A stretch of DNA of 35,741 bases. It comes from Deltaproteobacteria bacterium. GTDB taxonomy: Bacteria > Desulfobacterota > Desulfobacteria > Desulfobacterales > JAUWMJ01. Location of the stretch: contig DAOWEJ010000070.1 in assembly GCA_030638575.1 (NCBI GenBank), forward strand, positions 1-35,741, given 5' to 3'. The translations under genes were made by a program, and so were the position numbers. Every line of letters starts with the position of its first letter. Position 1 is the first letter of the stretch. Below the pieces are notes generated by a model that was not told the DNA's origin, ran no database searches, and saw only the letters and a program-made list of their open reading frames with translations. This document shows, in pieces, positions 9,327 through 18,571 of this stretch.

Positions 9327-9526
9327 GTTAAGTGGCTAAGTAGTTGAGTGGTTGAGTAGTACCGTATGAGCAGGCTCGTTTCGGGTGTACAGGCATGCCA
9401 TTCCAAGCGAAGCGAGATATCTTTTTTTTTCAATAGATTACTGGCAAGATCTCCCCTTGGCCGAAATAACAGACCTTTTCGTTCAGACAATAACCACTTA
9501 ACAACTTAACCACTCAACGACTTAAC
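9327..9526. repeat. Long inverted repeat of GTTRAGTR octamers
   Basis: The gap 9286-9651 holds four octamers at 9327-9359 (GTTAAGTG, GCTAAGTA, GTTGAGTG, GTTGAGTA) and the inverted counterpart at 9492-9526. They bracket about 130 bases in which no convincing gene is seen; one AAGCGAAGCG word near 9398 resembles the minihairpin arrays. The short open frame across this region is repeat-derived and is not called. Confidence 0.75.
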
Positions 9527-9584
9527 AATGACTAAATATTAGCCTGGTTAACAGTTATTTGTCAAGCTTTTCAATTTTGTAAAA

Positions 9585-9623
9585 AAAAAGCCTTCATACT
9601 CTTTATAAGCATGAAGGCTTTTT
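9585..9623 (-). terminator. Intrinsic terminator of groESL
   Basis: AAAAAGCCTTCAT (9585-9597) pairs perfectly with ATGAAGGCTTTTT (9611-9623) around a 13-base loop. On the minus strand the stem is followed by a run of T. It lies 29 bases beyond the groEL stop. Confidence 0.9.
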
Positions 9624-9651
9624 AAAATCTATGCAAATGGTGCAGGGCGAA

Positions 9652-11313
<1,662 letters not shown>

Positions 11314-11336
11314 CTATCCTCCATTTTATTTGGTTT

Positions 11337-11624
11337 TTATTCAATTATTCCAAGGACGTCGTCTTCACGCATGATCAGATATTCATCACCCTCAATTTTT
11401 ACCTCTGTGCCGGAATACTTTCCGAATAGAATCCGATCGCCTTTTTTGATTTCCAGAGCAATTCTCTTGCCGTCATCACCGACTTTGCCCTTGCCAACAG
11501 CAACAACTTTTCCTTCAGCCGGTTTTTCCTTGGCTGTGTCAGGGATGATGATTCCTCCCTTGGTGGTTGTTTCTTCCTCAACACGCTGTACTAAGATTCG
11601 ATCCTGTAATGGTCTAAGATTCAT
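11337..11624 (-). CDS. groES: Co-chaperonin GroES (10 kDa)
   Basis: This 95-residue protein has the family start [16 protein letters not shown], the mobile loop region [20 protein letters not shown] and the end [16 protein letters not shown]. It caps the GroEL cage. It is the first gene of the groESL operon; AAAGGAGAA lies upstream of the ATG. No CIRCE inverted repeat (TTAGCACTC/GAGTGCTAA) is present in the 203 bases before it, so HrcA control is not indicated here. A sigma-70-like promoter is proposed at 11707-11734. Confidence 0.98.
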   Translation of the reverse strand: MNLRPLQDRILVQRVEEETTTKGGIIIPDTAKEKPAEGKVVAVGKGKVGDDGKRIALEIKKGDRILFGKYSGTEVKIEGDEYLIMREDDVLGIIE

Positions 11625-11706
11625 TGTACAAATTCTCCTTTTGCTTTAGACGTGATTTTATTAAAGGTTAGTCCCTAAATTGGTTAAATACTTCATATTG
11701 CAAATA

Positions 11707-11734
11707 ATGATAATCATACATTTTTGTTTGTAAA
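11707..11734 (-). promoter_or_regulatory. Candidate groESL promoter
   Basis: On the minus strand TTTACA (11729-11734) and TATCAT (11707-11712) are separated by 16 bases. This would give a leader of about 75 bases before groES. Both boxes are one or two bases from consensus. A heat-shock sigma factor site was not recognised. Confidence 0.45.
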
Positions 11735-11827
11735 GAGTCGGCAAAAAAAAAATCAGGGGACTATACATCTTCTATGTCAACGGCTTGAAAATGAGGCCTT
11801 GACATTAAATGCGGCTGTAGCAGCAAG

Positions 11828-12112
11828 TTAATCAGCGAATTTTATGGATTTATTGGTGTCGGTGGTTGATGTTGCCGTGTCTGTCGCAGGTGTTTCCTTT
11901 TTCTTTTTGGCCGGCTTGGAAGCACTCTGGGATTTGTTTGCATAGTCTGTGACATACCATCCTGTCCCTTTGAGATGGAAACTGCTGTGGGAAACAAGTT
12001 TGTGCAGTTTTCCCGAACAGTGTGTGCATTTTGTGAGGGGCTTATCGGAGAATTTTTGCAGCATTTCCTCTATTCTGCCGCATTTTGTACATTCATATTC
12101 ATAGATGGGCAT
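11828..12112 (-). CDS. FmdB-family zinc ribbon protein
   Basis: This 94-residue protein begins MPIYEYECTKCG, the hallmark of the FmdB/CxxC_CxxC_SSSS family, with two Cys pairs (CTKC near residue 8 and CTHC near 33) forming a zinc ribbon. The C-terminal half is low-complexity, rich in K, S, T and A. The family is widespread and sometimes called a regulatory protein, but its molecular role is not settled. AGGAGG lies about 9 bases before the ATG, and it has its own likely promoter at 12167-12194. Confidence 0.9.
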   Translation of the reverse strand: MPIYEYECTKCGRIEEMLQKFSDKPLTKCTHCSGKLHKLVSHSSFHLKGTGWYVTDYANKSQSASKPAKKKKETPATDTATSTTDTNKSIKFAD

Positions 12113-12166
12113 CTTGATAGAACCTCCTGGTTAAGCTTCTTGATTTCGGAACATATCGTCTAAACA

Positions 12167-12194
12167 AATATAGTTAGCGAATTCAACTTGTCAA
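12167..12194 (-). promoter_or_regulatory. Likely promoter of the FmdB-family gene
   Basis: On the minus strand TTGACA (12189-12194) is followed after 16 bases by TATATT (12167-12172), 55 bases ahead of the start codon. Confidence 0.6.
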
Positions 12195-12213
12195 GGAATA
12201 AGCTCATGCCTGA

Positions 12214-12753
12214 TCAGGTGTTTCGCAGTCCTTCCAGAGGAGTTCGCCACTTGCTGTAAAATTTAAACACATCAGACAGCCCCGGAATCTTAACCGAATT
12301 TAAGATTTTATGGGTTTTTTCATGTACGCGTGTTTCTTCCGTCATTTTTTCTTCTAATGAAGCGTCAAAGTTTTGAAGGAATTTGGTAAATCTGACAATG
12401 TGAATGAGTTCGTGAGTTATTATATAGAGAGCAAAAGGAAAAAGCTCTATACTTGGAGAGCTTTTCAATGCTGCATGGATTGAATGGTCCTGGAGGCAAA
12501 TCTTATAAAAATCGTAGGTCGAAGAACCAAGGGAACTGTCTTTTTGTTGTCCCTCATATCTGATTATCTGTGCGAAAGGGCCATGTATGATTTCATCAGA
12601 ACTCAGATCAGCTATGGTTTTTACATCGTATCTTCGCCGTAGCCACTGACTGGCAGACATCTTGTAAAAGTTGCTTACAAGCTCTTCAGCCATTTCGACT
12701 GCATTATTTACAATTTTTATCTGATCCGGGCTGAATTGTTCCAGTTTTTTCAT
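12214..12753 (-). CDS. Conserved-looking protein with HExxH motif, possible zinc metallopeptidase
   Basis: This 179-residue protein is not assigned to a named family. HELIH at residues 114-118 sits in a hydrophobic helix (FALYIITHELIHIVRF), the classic zincin active-site motif; downstream acids E134, E135, E139 and E140 or the histidines H144 and H148 could supply the third zinc ligand. No signal peptide or membrane segment is seen, so it should be cytoplasmic. It lies 11 bases after the coiled-coil membrane protein gene and has no clear ribosome site of its own, which suggests translational coupling. Catalysis is inferred from the motif only; an inactive or structural zincin fold is equally possible. 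Confidence 0.75.
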   Translation of the reverse strand: MKKLEQFSPDQIKIVNNAVEMAEELVSNFYKMSASQWLRRRYDVKTIADLSSDEIIHGPFAQIIRYEGQQKDSSLGSSTYDFYKICLQDHSIHAALKSSPSIELFPFALYIITHELIHIVRFTKFLQNFDASLEEKMTEETRVHEKTHKILNSVKIPGLSDVFKFYSKWRTPLEGLRNT

Positions 12754-12764
12754 GTGACAGAATA

Positions 12765-13883
12765 TTATTCTACTGAAATGTTAATAAATTCATCTGTTTC
12801 CTTGGAAGTCGAAGTTTTATCATTCGATTCCACCAAAGGAGGAGGCTTCTTATTAATTTCCCCTGGAACAGTTTCCTCTGAAGCAGCACCGCTTTCAGGT
12901 ATTTCTTCCTTAGGCGAAGCTTCCGGTTCTTTTTCTGTCTGTAACGAATTCGGCACTTCCTTTTTTTCCTGAGACGAAACTTCCGGTTTCTTATCTTTAT
13001 GGTGAGAAACCGCCGGTTTTTTTTCTTTTGGAGCCGAAACGTCAGGCTTCTTTTTAATTGTGGGCAAAGGTTTTGGTTTCTTTTTTAAAGAGGTTGAAAG
13101 TGTTTTGAATTTTACTCCAATCGGAAAATTCTTTTCCAGAATAAGTTTTCCGGCTGTGGAAAAAACAAAAACCGTAGCTATATTAAATTGGTCCGGGCCG
13201 GTTTGATCATTTGCCCTGAATTTCATGGTTCTGAATTTGGAAATCGAAAAGGAACGGCCTCTTTTACCGGAAGGTTTTCCTGAAATTAATGACACATTAG
13301 GTAGTATTAACCATTTCTTCTTATCGTCTCCTTTGTCCTTTAATATTACAACAGTTCTCCCGGATACAGGAGATGCTCTTGAACCGGTATTTCTCAGTTT
13401 GTATTGAACCCTTAAAGTATTTATATCCGGTTCATGGAAAACTATAAAATTATCGGCCGAAACGCTTAAAGGTGTTTCGAGCTGTGATGATGTCCCTTTT
13501 TTATCCGATGCAGAGCTATTTAATATGTTATTGTCTAAAGGTTTTTGGACATCTGTTACTTTTGTCTCCGCTACGCTCTCTTCTATCCTGGATTCGGCAA
13601 CAACCAGCCTGGCCATGAGTATATCTTTTTCATGCCCTAAAGAAATGATTTTTTGCTGTGAATTCTTGAGATTGTTTTGCATGCTTTTATTCGTTACTAT
13701 TGAACTTTTGTAAAGAAAACCAAGCCAGGTGCTGGCAGCTATGGTAATAATCAATACTGATGCCAAAGTAATTGCCAGCCCTTTAAACCTTTTGATTGTA
13801 AACGTTTTTCCACGGTTCCCCACAATTAAAAGGGTCCAGTGTCGATCTTTTTTTTGTGTTTTTGTCTTTGAATATTTTAGCAT
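12765..13883 (-). CDS. Membrane-anchored coiled-coil protein with basic-acidic repeat tail
   Basis: This 372-residue protein is not assigned to a named family. The N-terminus is a short basic cytoplasmic segment (containing RHWTLLIVGNRGKTF), followed by one membrane helix (about 35-57) and a predicted coiled coil (about 65-105). A globular part (about 143-255) contains NFIVFHEPDINTLRVQYKLRN and KWLILPNVSLISGKP. The tail from about 265 is low-complexity, with imperfect 12-13-residue repeats of the kind KKPDVSAPKEKKPAVS, turning acidic toward the end. The topology suggests an inner-membrane protein with a periplasmic domain. The N-terminus resembles that of some membrane-bound M23 peptidases, but no M23 active-site motif is present. 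A MITE-like element ends 38 bases upstream of its start. Confidence 0.75.
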   Translation of the reverse strand: MLKYSKTKTQKKDRHWTLLIVGNRGKTFTIKRFKGLAITLASVLIITIAASTWLGFLYKSSIVTNKSMQNNLKNSQQKIISLGHEKDILMARLVVAESRIEESVAETKVTDVQKPLDNNILNSSASDKKGTSSQLETPLSVSADNFIVFHEPDINTLRVQYKLRNTGSRASPVSGRTVVILKDKGDDKKKWLILPNVSLISGKPSGKRGRSFSISKFRTMKFRANDQTGPDQFNIATVFVFSTAGKLILEKNFPIGVKFKTLSTSLKKKPKPLPTIKKKPDVSAPKEKKPAVSHHKDKKPEVSSQEKKEVPNSLQTEKEPEASPKEEIPESGAASEETVPGEINKKPPPLVESNDKTSTSKETDEFINISVE

Positions 13884-13921
13884 TTTTCTTTTTTTTTATC
13901 TTTTTTAATGGTTTTTTAGAA

Positions 13922-14080
13922 GAGCCTGTTTCAAAACGTTTCAGTTTGTTCAAGTTCAAGGAAGGCGAAAATTTTAACCACAGGAATACATGTAGTATTT
14001 CGAGGATTAAAATTTGAGCCTGACGCAGAAATTGGGCAGATAAGCGCAGACTTCGAAATGGGACGTTTTGAAATTGGCTC
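13922..14080. mobile_element. MITE-like element copy 1 (variant ends)
   Basis: 159 bp. The ends GAGCCTGTTTCAAAACG and CGTTTTGAAATTGGCTC are near-perfect inverted repeats, but GAGCC replaces the GAGACC of the other copies. The interior shares the family core (GTTCAAGGAAGGCG, ATTTCGAGGATTAAAATTTG, GAGCCTGACGCAGAAAT). It is flanked by AGAA on both sides, a possible 4-bp target duplication. Confidence 0.7.
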
Positions 14081-14091
14081 AGAAGTTTATT

Positions 14092-14898
14092 TTATTTTTC
14101 CGTATTTACCCTGATAGTATCTCCTTTTTCAACCATAAAATGGTTCTTCGCGCTACCGCAATTTACAGCTATTTCAAGATATCTGCGGCTCCCTATAACA
14201 GCAATTGGGCAGTTAGGTTTTACACTGTTATAATTAGGCGATAATCCCCTGATTTTGCGTCTGCCCACAATTATTTCAAGCTTTTTCCCCATATCTGAAT
14301 TGTAAAATTTATCAATAACGGCCTTATCAATATTTGTAATCAGATTCCCAAAACGGTCAATTGAGACAATGAGGCCGGTAAGTTCACCTTTGTCTGAAAA
14401 GTTTGGTTTAGGGATGGATAAATCCGCAAGGTTTTTTTGTTCCAGAGGTGTTCCAAGCTCATTTATTTGAACCCCCATAGATAAATGAGCACTTACCGGG
14501 GCAAAAATATCCCTGCCGTGGAATGTCCGGCTGACAGGTTCTAAAAAAAATCTGGCATTATTAACATGGATAATCGAATCGACATTCCCTTCATCGATTA
14601 TAAATTTCAAAACACCATTATCAGGAGCAATAAAAAAGTGCCCCATTGCTTCAAGGGATATAATTGAGCGGTCACTCCCGACTGTCGGATCTACGACAAT
14701 AACATGCACTGTTCCTTCAGGAAAATAACTGTAAGAATATTGAATAATATACGCAGCATGTATCAGGTCCTGGGGATCAATACCATGTGTAACATCGATA
14801 ATATTAACTGATGGGTTTATGGACAGGATAACACCTTTCATTATGCCTGCATATTCATCATCAGTGCCAAAATCGGTAATTAGGGTGATTATGGACAT
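14092..14898 (-). CDS. SAM hydroxide adenosyltransferase (DUF62 family)
   Basis: This 268-residue protein matches the S-adenosyl-L-methionine hydroxide adenosyltransferase (fluorinase/chlorinase-like) family. It starts IITLITDFGTDDEYAGIMKG and carries VVDPTVGSDR and FHGRDIFAPVSA, which hold the family's conserved Asp, Arg and His for activating water or hydroxide. Known non-halogenating members convert SAM and water to adenosine and methionine. The C-terminal domain includes IDRFGNLITNI, which binds the adenosine part in the family. Heptamer repeats reach almost to the start codon, and no clear ribosome site is seen before the ATG. A cytoplasmic housekeeping or SAM-level role is inferred. Confidence 0.92.
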   Translation of the reverse strand: MSIITLITDFGTDDEYAGIMKGVILSINPSVNIIDVTHGIDPQDLIHAAYIIQYSYSYFPEGTVHVIVVDPTVGSDRSIISLEAMGHFFIAPDNGVLKFIIDEGNVDSIIHVNNARFFLEPVSRTFHGRDIFAPVSAHLSMGVQINELGTPLEQKNLADLSIPKPNFSDKGELTGLIVSIDRFGNLITNIDKAVIDKFYNSDMGKKLEIIVGRRKIRGLSPNYNSVKPNCPIAVIGSRRYLEIAVNCGSAKNHFMVEKGDTIRVNTEK

Positions 14899-14912
14899 AG
14901 TTTAAAAAAAGA

Positions 14913-15208
14913 GGCAGAAGGCACAAAGGCAGAAGGCAGAAGTGTATAAATCAATATTTCATAACCTATAGAAATGATACGATATGTCCCTACTATCGAA
15001 AATGACACCTTTGAAGATTTCTAACTTTTACGAATACATCAATTTTTGTACCCTTTAAACTTCTGCCTTTGCTTATCACATGTTCAAGGTTCATGGGTTC
15101 AGGGTTCACGGGTAATAACACCGAACCATTTTTACATTCAACATTCAATGTTGGACGTTCGATGTTCTTTTTATTTTTTTCCCTTCTGCCTTTGTGCCTT
15201 CTGCCTTT
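14913..15208. repeat. Mosaic of heptamer repeat families
   Basis: The gap 14899-15215 has no convincing gene. It contains GGCAGAA/GGCACAA heptamers (14913-14942) mirrored by their complement (15183-15208); TTCTGCC words near 15061; GTTCAAG/GTTCATG words (15082-15113); and ACATTCA words followed by an inverted GTTGGACGTTC stretch (15134-15167). The arms of several families can pair with each other. Confidence 0.75.
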
Positions 15209-15215
15209 CCCTTTG

Positions 15216-16259
15216 TCATTGAAACAACTTTTTCTGAACACTGTACCCAAGGTGTCGGTATGCAGCTTCTGAGGCCTTTCTTCCGGAAGACGTTCGAATT
15301 ATAAAGCCGATTTTTAGCAGATACGGTTCTACAACATCAACCAGTGTATCGGTTTCTTCCTGGAGTGTTGCGGCAATCGCTTCAATACCAACAGGACCGC
15401 CATTATAAAACTCAATAATTGTTTTAACAAAGCGACGGTCGAGATTAGTCAACCCCTTTTCATCAACTCCCTCCAGAGAAAGGGCTGCATTTACGGTTTC
15501 CTTTGTAATTACTCCGTCTGCCTTTACCTGGGCATAATCTCTCACGCGTTTTAAGAGCCTGTTAACAATCCTGGGCGTTCCCCTGGACCGTTTTGCAAGT
15601 TCCCAGGCGCCTTTATCATCAATCTTTACTTCGAGCAGAGCTGCCGACCGCCTGGAAATTATAACGAGATCCTGCTCATTATAGAAATCCAGGCTTCTAA
15701 AAATACCGAATCTGTCACGAAGCGGTGCGGATAATAATCCGACACGGGTAGTAGCTCCGACAAGAGTAAAACGGTTAAGTTTATACCTGTGGCTTCGTGC
15801 ATGAAAACCCTTGTCAAAGACAAAATCCACAGCGAAATCTTCCATGGCAGGGTACAAAAACTCCTCCACAGCCTTGGGCATGCGATGTATCTCATCCACG
15901 AACAGAATATCTCCTTCTTCAAGGTGCGTAAGGAGACCTATTAGATCCCCGCCTTTATCAAGTGCCGGTCCGGATGTAACGGTTATTTTGCCGCCCATTT
16001 CATTGGCTATGATATGAGCCAGTGTAGTTTTGCCAAGGCCCGGTGGTCCGTGAAAAAGAACATGATCAATCGGTTCTTTGCGCTGCTGCGCCGCCTGAAT
16101 TGCAATTTTAAGGGTTTCAACAATCTCGGACTGCCCAATATAGTCTGAAAAATTTTCCGGACGCAAAGATAAAATTTCAGGTTCCTGGTCTATCGGCAGA
16201 CAAGACCCGGAGAGTATACCCTGATCATCTGAAGACTGTGTTATTATATCATCCGGCAT
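15216..16259 (-). CDS. ruvB: Holliday junction branch-migration ATPase RuvB
   Basis: This 347-residue protein is full length for the family. It has [11 protein letters not shown] near the N-terminus, Walker [10 protein letters not shown], Walker B FVDEIHRM, sensor 1 [18 protein letters not shown], the arginine-finger region, and a winged-helix C-terminus with [11 protein letters not shown]. RuvB hexamers drive branch migration of Holliday junctions loaded by RuvA. The gene is last in ruvC-ruvA-ruvB, starting 16 bases after ruvA. The repeat mosaic follows its stop. Confidence 0.98.
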   Translation of the reverse strand: MPDDIITQSSDDQGILSGSCLPIDQEPEILSLRPENFSDYIGQSEIVETLKIAIQAAQQRKEPIDHVLFHGPPGLGKTTLAHIIANEMGGKITVTSGPALDKGGDLIGLLTHLEEGDILFVDEIHRMPKAVEEFLYPAMEDFAVDFVFDKGFHARSHRYKLNRFTLVGATTRVGLLSAPLRDRFGIFRSLDFYNEQDLVIISRRSAALLEVKIDDKGAWELAKRSRGTPRIVNRLLKRVRDYAQVKADGVITKETVNAALSLEGVDEKGLTNLDRRFVKTIIEFYNGGPVGIEAIAATLQEETDTLVDVVEPYLLKIGFIIRTSSGRKASEAAYRHLGYSVQKKLFQ

Positions 16260-16275
16260 ATGTGATTTCCGTTAT

Positions 16276-16893
16276 TTAAGAAGCGGTTTCACCACGATAT
16301 ACTTCTTCAAAGAGTTCTTCAGGTGTTGAAACAGCTCTGTTGCGTATTAAAGCTTCTGCTATCATCTGCTTTGCATCAGCAGTTTTATGACCAAGCTGGT
16401 CAACAAGAACGTTCAGCACCTTTTTAGTAAAATCTTCATCAACAGGTATCTGTGTGGGCTCTGTTTTGCTGATCAACGCAAATTTTTCCATCTTGCCTTT
16501 TAGTGTGGCAATTATTTTTTGAGCAGTCCTGTTTCCGATTCCTTTTAACTGTTTGAGTCGGGCAGTATCTTTTGTTTCAATGGCACGTGCTATGTCACGA
16601 ACAGGTATATTCATGGCTTTAACAGCTTTTAAGGGTCCGATGTCCTCAACAGAAATGAAATGTTGAAAAAATTCCTTTTCAGCCTCAAGGTTAAAGCCGA
16701 TCAGTACAGGCTTTGGTTGTCTGTCCGTCTGCTGGTAAAAGATATAAAGAGAAAGCTCATCACCTATTTCCTTGGTTTTCAAGGTTTCCATCACAATCGC
16801 AGGGAGAAGAACTTCATATCCCACCTGGTTTGCAAGAAGAAGTATCCGGTCTTGTTCTATTTTTAAAAGCTTGCCTTCTAAATAACCTATCAT
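16276..16893 (-). CDS. ruvA: Holliday junction-binding protein RuvA
   Basis: This 205-residue protein starts MIGYLEGKLLKIEQDRILLLANQVGYEVLLP, the RuvA OB-fold, and carries a helix-hairpin-helix LKGIGNRTAQKIIATLKGK in the central domain. The C-terminal domain III (DEDFTKKVLNVLVDQLGHK to EELFEEVYRGE) contacts RuvB. It binds four-way junctions and recruits RuvB. It starts 17 bases after ruvC, and an octamer repeat fills that gap. The ribosome site is weak, so coupling to ruvC translation is likely. Confidence 0.97.
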   Translation of the reverse strand: MIGYLEGKLLKIEQDRILLLANQVGYEVLLPAIVMETLKTKEIGDELSLYIFYQQTDRQPKPVLIGFNLEAEKEFFQHFISVEDIGPLKAVKAMNIPVRDIARAIETKDTARLKQLKGIGNRTAQKIIATLKGKMEKFALISKTEPTQIPVDEDFTKKVLNVLVDQLGHKTADAKQMIAEALIRNRAVSTPEELFEEVYRGETAS

Positions 16894-16903
16894 TTTATTT
16901 TGT

Positions 16904-16919
16904 CACTCAACTACATAAC
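16904..16919. repeat. Octamer repeat pair overlapping the ruvC stop
   Basis: On the minus strand this reads GTTATGTAGTTGAGTG, two copies of the window's octamer word. The ruvC stop codon TAG (16911-16913) lies inside it, and the last codons (V, M) are repeat-derived. Confidence 0.6.
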
Positions 16920-17411
16920 AGTCTTCCGTTTATTATTTTCAAGGCGAAAAAGGCCGATAAGTGCTAAACCTATTGCATCTGAAGCATGGTAAGGCCTGAT
17001 AGGTGTTGACAGGTTTAACAAATGTCGAACAGCTTTTTCAAGCTGAATTTTGCTTGCATTGCCGTTTCCGGTTAAAACTTGCTTGGCCTCACGCACAGGA
17101 ATTTCTGTTACCGGCACGTTAACCTGACATCCTGCAAGAAGAATAATACCTGTGACCTGCCCTAATGTAATTCCAGACTTTGGATACTTTGGAAGGGAAA
17201 ATACATCCTCTACAACCATAAGGTCGGGTTTTTCATCCTTCAAAAAGGATAGAAGCTTTGAGTAGATTTGATCGAGGCGGTTTGGCAAAGGGATGTTGTT
17301 TGGAGTATTAATAGTGCCAAAGGAAAAACCATAGACTTTAAGCCCGGTTCCCCTGACAATTCCAACACCGGTTGCAGCCAGGCCAGGATCTATGCCGATG
17401 ATCTTCATCAT
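16911..17411 (-). CDS. ruvC: Crossover junction endodeoxyribonuclease RuvC
   Basis: This 166-residue protein has the RuvC start KIIGIDPGLAATGVG (first catalytic Asp), VVEDVFSLP (Glu), and HASDAIGLALIG (C-terminal acidic pair). It resolves Holliday junctions with RuvAB. Two ATGs in a row open the frame (17409-17411 and 17406-17408); the second fits the known family start better and leaves 7 bases to an AAAGG. That AAAGG and the bases up to the first ATG belong to a MITE-like element. The C-terminus ends in a repeat-derived V-M. Confidence 0.97.
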   Translation of the reverse strand: MMKIIGIDPGLAATGVGIVRGTGLKVYGFSFGTINTPNNIPLPNRLDQIYSKLLSFLKDEKPDLMVVEDVFSLPKYPKSGITLGQVTGIILLAGCQVNVPVTEIPVREAKQVLTGNGNASKIQLEKAVRHLLNLSTPIRPYHASDAIGLALIGLFRLENNKRKTVM

Positions 17412-17570
17412 GAGACCTTTGCAAAACGTCCCCTTTTGGCAGATTTCTGCGTTGGGCTCAATTTTTAATCCTCAAAATACTCAATGTATTCCTCCGGTTA
17501 AAAATCTCGTCCGCCTTGAACCATGCCAGATAAGCGGAGACTTCGAAATTGAACATTTTTCAAAGGTCTC
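17412..17570. mobile_element. MITE-like element copy 2, abutting the ruvC start codon
   Basis: 159 bp. The ends GAGACCTTTGCAAAACG and TTTTTCAAAGGTCTC are inverted repeats. The interior has the family core in the reverse sense relative to copy 1, including AATCCTCAAAATACTCAATG and CTTCGAAATT. The flanks ATCAT and ATAAT match at four of five bases. Confidence 0.75.
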
Positions 17571-17667
17571 ATAATCATGCACTCATTGCCGGTTTCCTGT
17601 TAATAGATACCCGATTTTAAGTAGTAATTGCATCTGAAACACAGTTTTCGGTATCCGGCATCAAGAT

Positions 17668-18495
17668 TTAAAACTCTTTTAACTTCTTTTTTGCTATTTT
17701 CGCTTCGTTAGAATCGGGATATTTCCTTATTAATTCCTTTAAAATAAGACGGGAATTTGCTTTATCTTTAAGGTTATAAAATGCAAATCCCTGTTTTAAA
17801 AGAGACGCCGGAACTTTATTCCCTTTGGGGTATTTTTCTATTACTTTCTGATATTCGAGTATGGCTTTTTCATACCATTTTTCACGATAAAACACTTCGC
17901 CGATCCAAAACTGAGCGTTGTCGGCATTTTCTGATTTTGGATATCGGTCTATGAATTCCTGAAATTTTTCACGGGCAGTTTCAAGGTTACCCTCATCAAA
18001 GGCCTGTTTTGCAAATAGGTAAAGTTCATTTTCTGTAAGTTTTTTTCCCGGTTGGCCTGCAGATAAGGTTTTTAAACCGGTCTTTTTTGTGTGGTCGGAT
18101 ACGGATATTTCAAGATTCAGATACTTTTCTATACGAATAATGCTTTCTCTGTTTGAAGTCGCGATCTCTTTTAATCTGTCAAGCCGGTCTTGTTCTTTTT
18201 TGTTCGAGTCTTCAGATGCCTTTGTTTTTTGTTTTAGTAAAAATTCCGTTTCTTCAATCTTTCCTCTTAAAATCTGAAGCTCTTCATTGATTTCATCAAG
18301 CCTTACACGTAGCCCTGCAGATTGACTTCTTATATTCCGCCCCTCTTTTTTTTGTGATTTTGTGAGGTTTTCCATTTGTGAGAACTGATACTCCAGCTCC
18401 AACAGGCGGTCGTTAAGGATAATAGCGTCCTGCCGGGTTGCACACCCGTATAAAATAAAAAAAGTAGCCAGGGAAATAAGGATTGAGTGTTTCAT
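17668..18495 (-). CDS. cpoB: Tol-Pal system coordinator CpoB/YbgF, lipoprotein form
   Basis: This 275-residue protein begins with a lipoprotein signal peptide with lipobox LYGC (C at about 18), so the mature protein is probably lipid-anchored, unlike the soluble E. coli protein. A coiled coil follows (about 25-130, typical of the YbgF trimerisation region), then about three TPR-like repeats: NELYLFAKQAFDEGNLETA, DNAQFWIGEVFYREKWYEKA and PASLLKQGFAFYNLKDKA, each with GN/YPK turns. In E. coli CpoB links outer-membrane constriction to peptidoglycan synthesis through TolA. It follows pal by 76 bases, but a strong terminator lies between, so its level may be lower than that of the rest of the cluster. 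Confidence 0.92.
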   Translation of the reverse strand: MKHSILISLATFFILYGCATRQDAIILNDRLLELEYQFSQMENLTKSQKKEGRNIRSQSAGLRVRLDEINEELQILRGKIEETEFLLKQKTKASEDSNKKEQDRLDRLKEIATSNRESIIRIEKYLNLEISVSDHTKKTGLKTLSAGQPGKKLTENELYLFAKQAFDEGNLETAREKFQEFIDRYPKSENADNAQFWIGEVFYREKWYEKAILEYQKVIEKYPKGNKVPASLLKQGFAFYNLKDKANSRLILKELIRKYPDSNEAKIAKKKLKEF

Positions 18496-18519
18496 AGCAG
18501 GCAGTTTAAATTTTTAAAA

Positions 18520-18547
18520 GGTCTCCCGCCATTCAAGGCGGGAGACC
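18520..18547 (-). terminator. Strong hairpin between pal and cpoB
   Basis: GGTCTCCCGCC (18520-18530) pairs perfectly with GGCGGGAGACC (18537-18547) around a 6-base loop. On the minus strand it is followed by TTTTAAAAATTT, so it looks like an intrinsic, possibly leaky, terminator. Confidence 0.8.
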
Positions 18548-18571
18548 CCTTCATTTTTTTACTAATGCAAT

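Noticed and set aside
9299-9490. A 63-codon minus-strand frame
   Set aside because: It begins and runs through octamer repeats and has no ribosome site.
14993-15250. An 85-codon minus-strand frame
   Set aside because: It is made of heptamer repeats and overlaps the ruvB 3' end.
17412-17570. A full insertion sequence
   Set aside because: The elements are under 170 bp and contain no transposase frame; they are reported as MITE-like.
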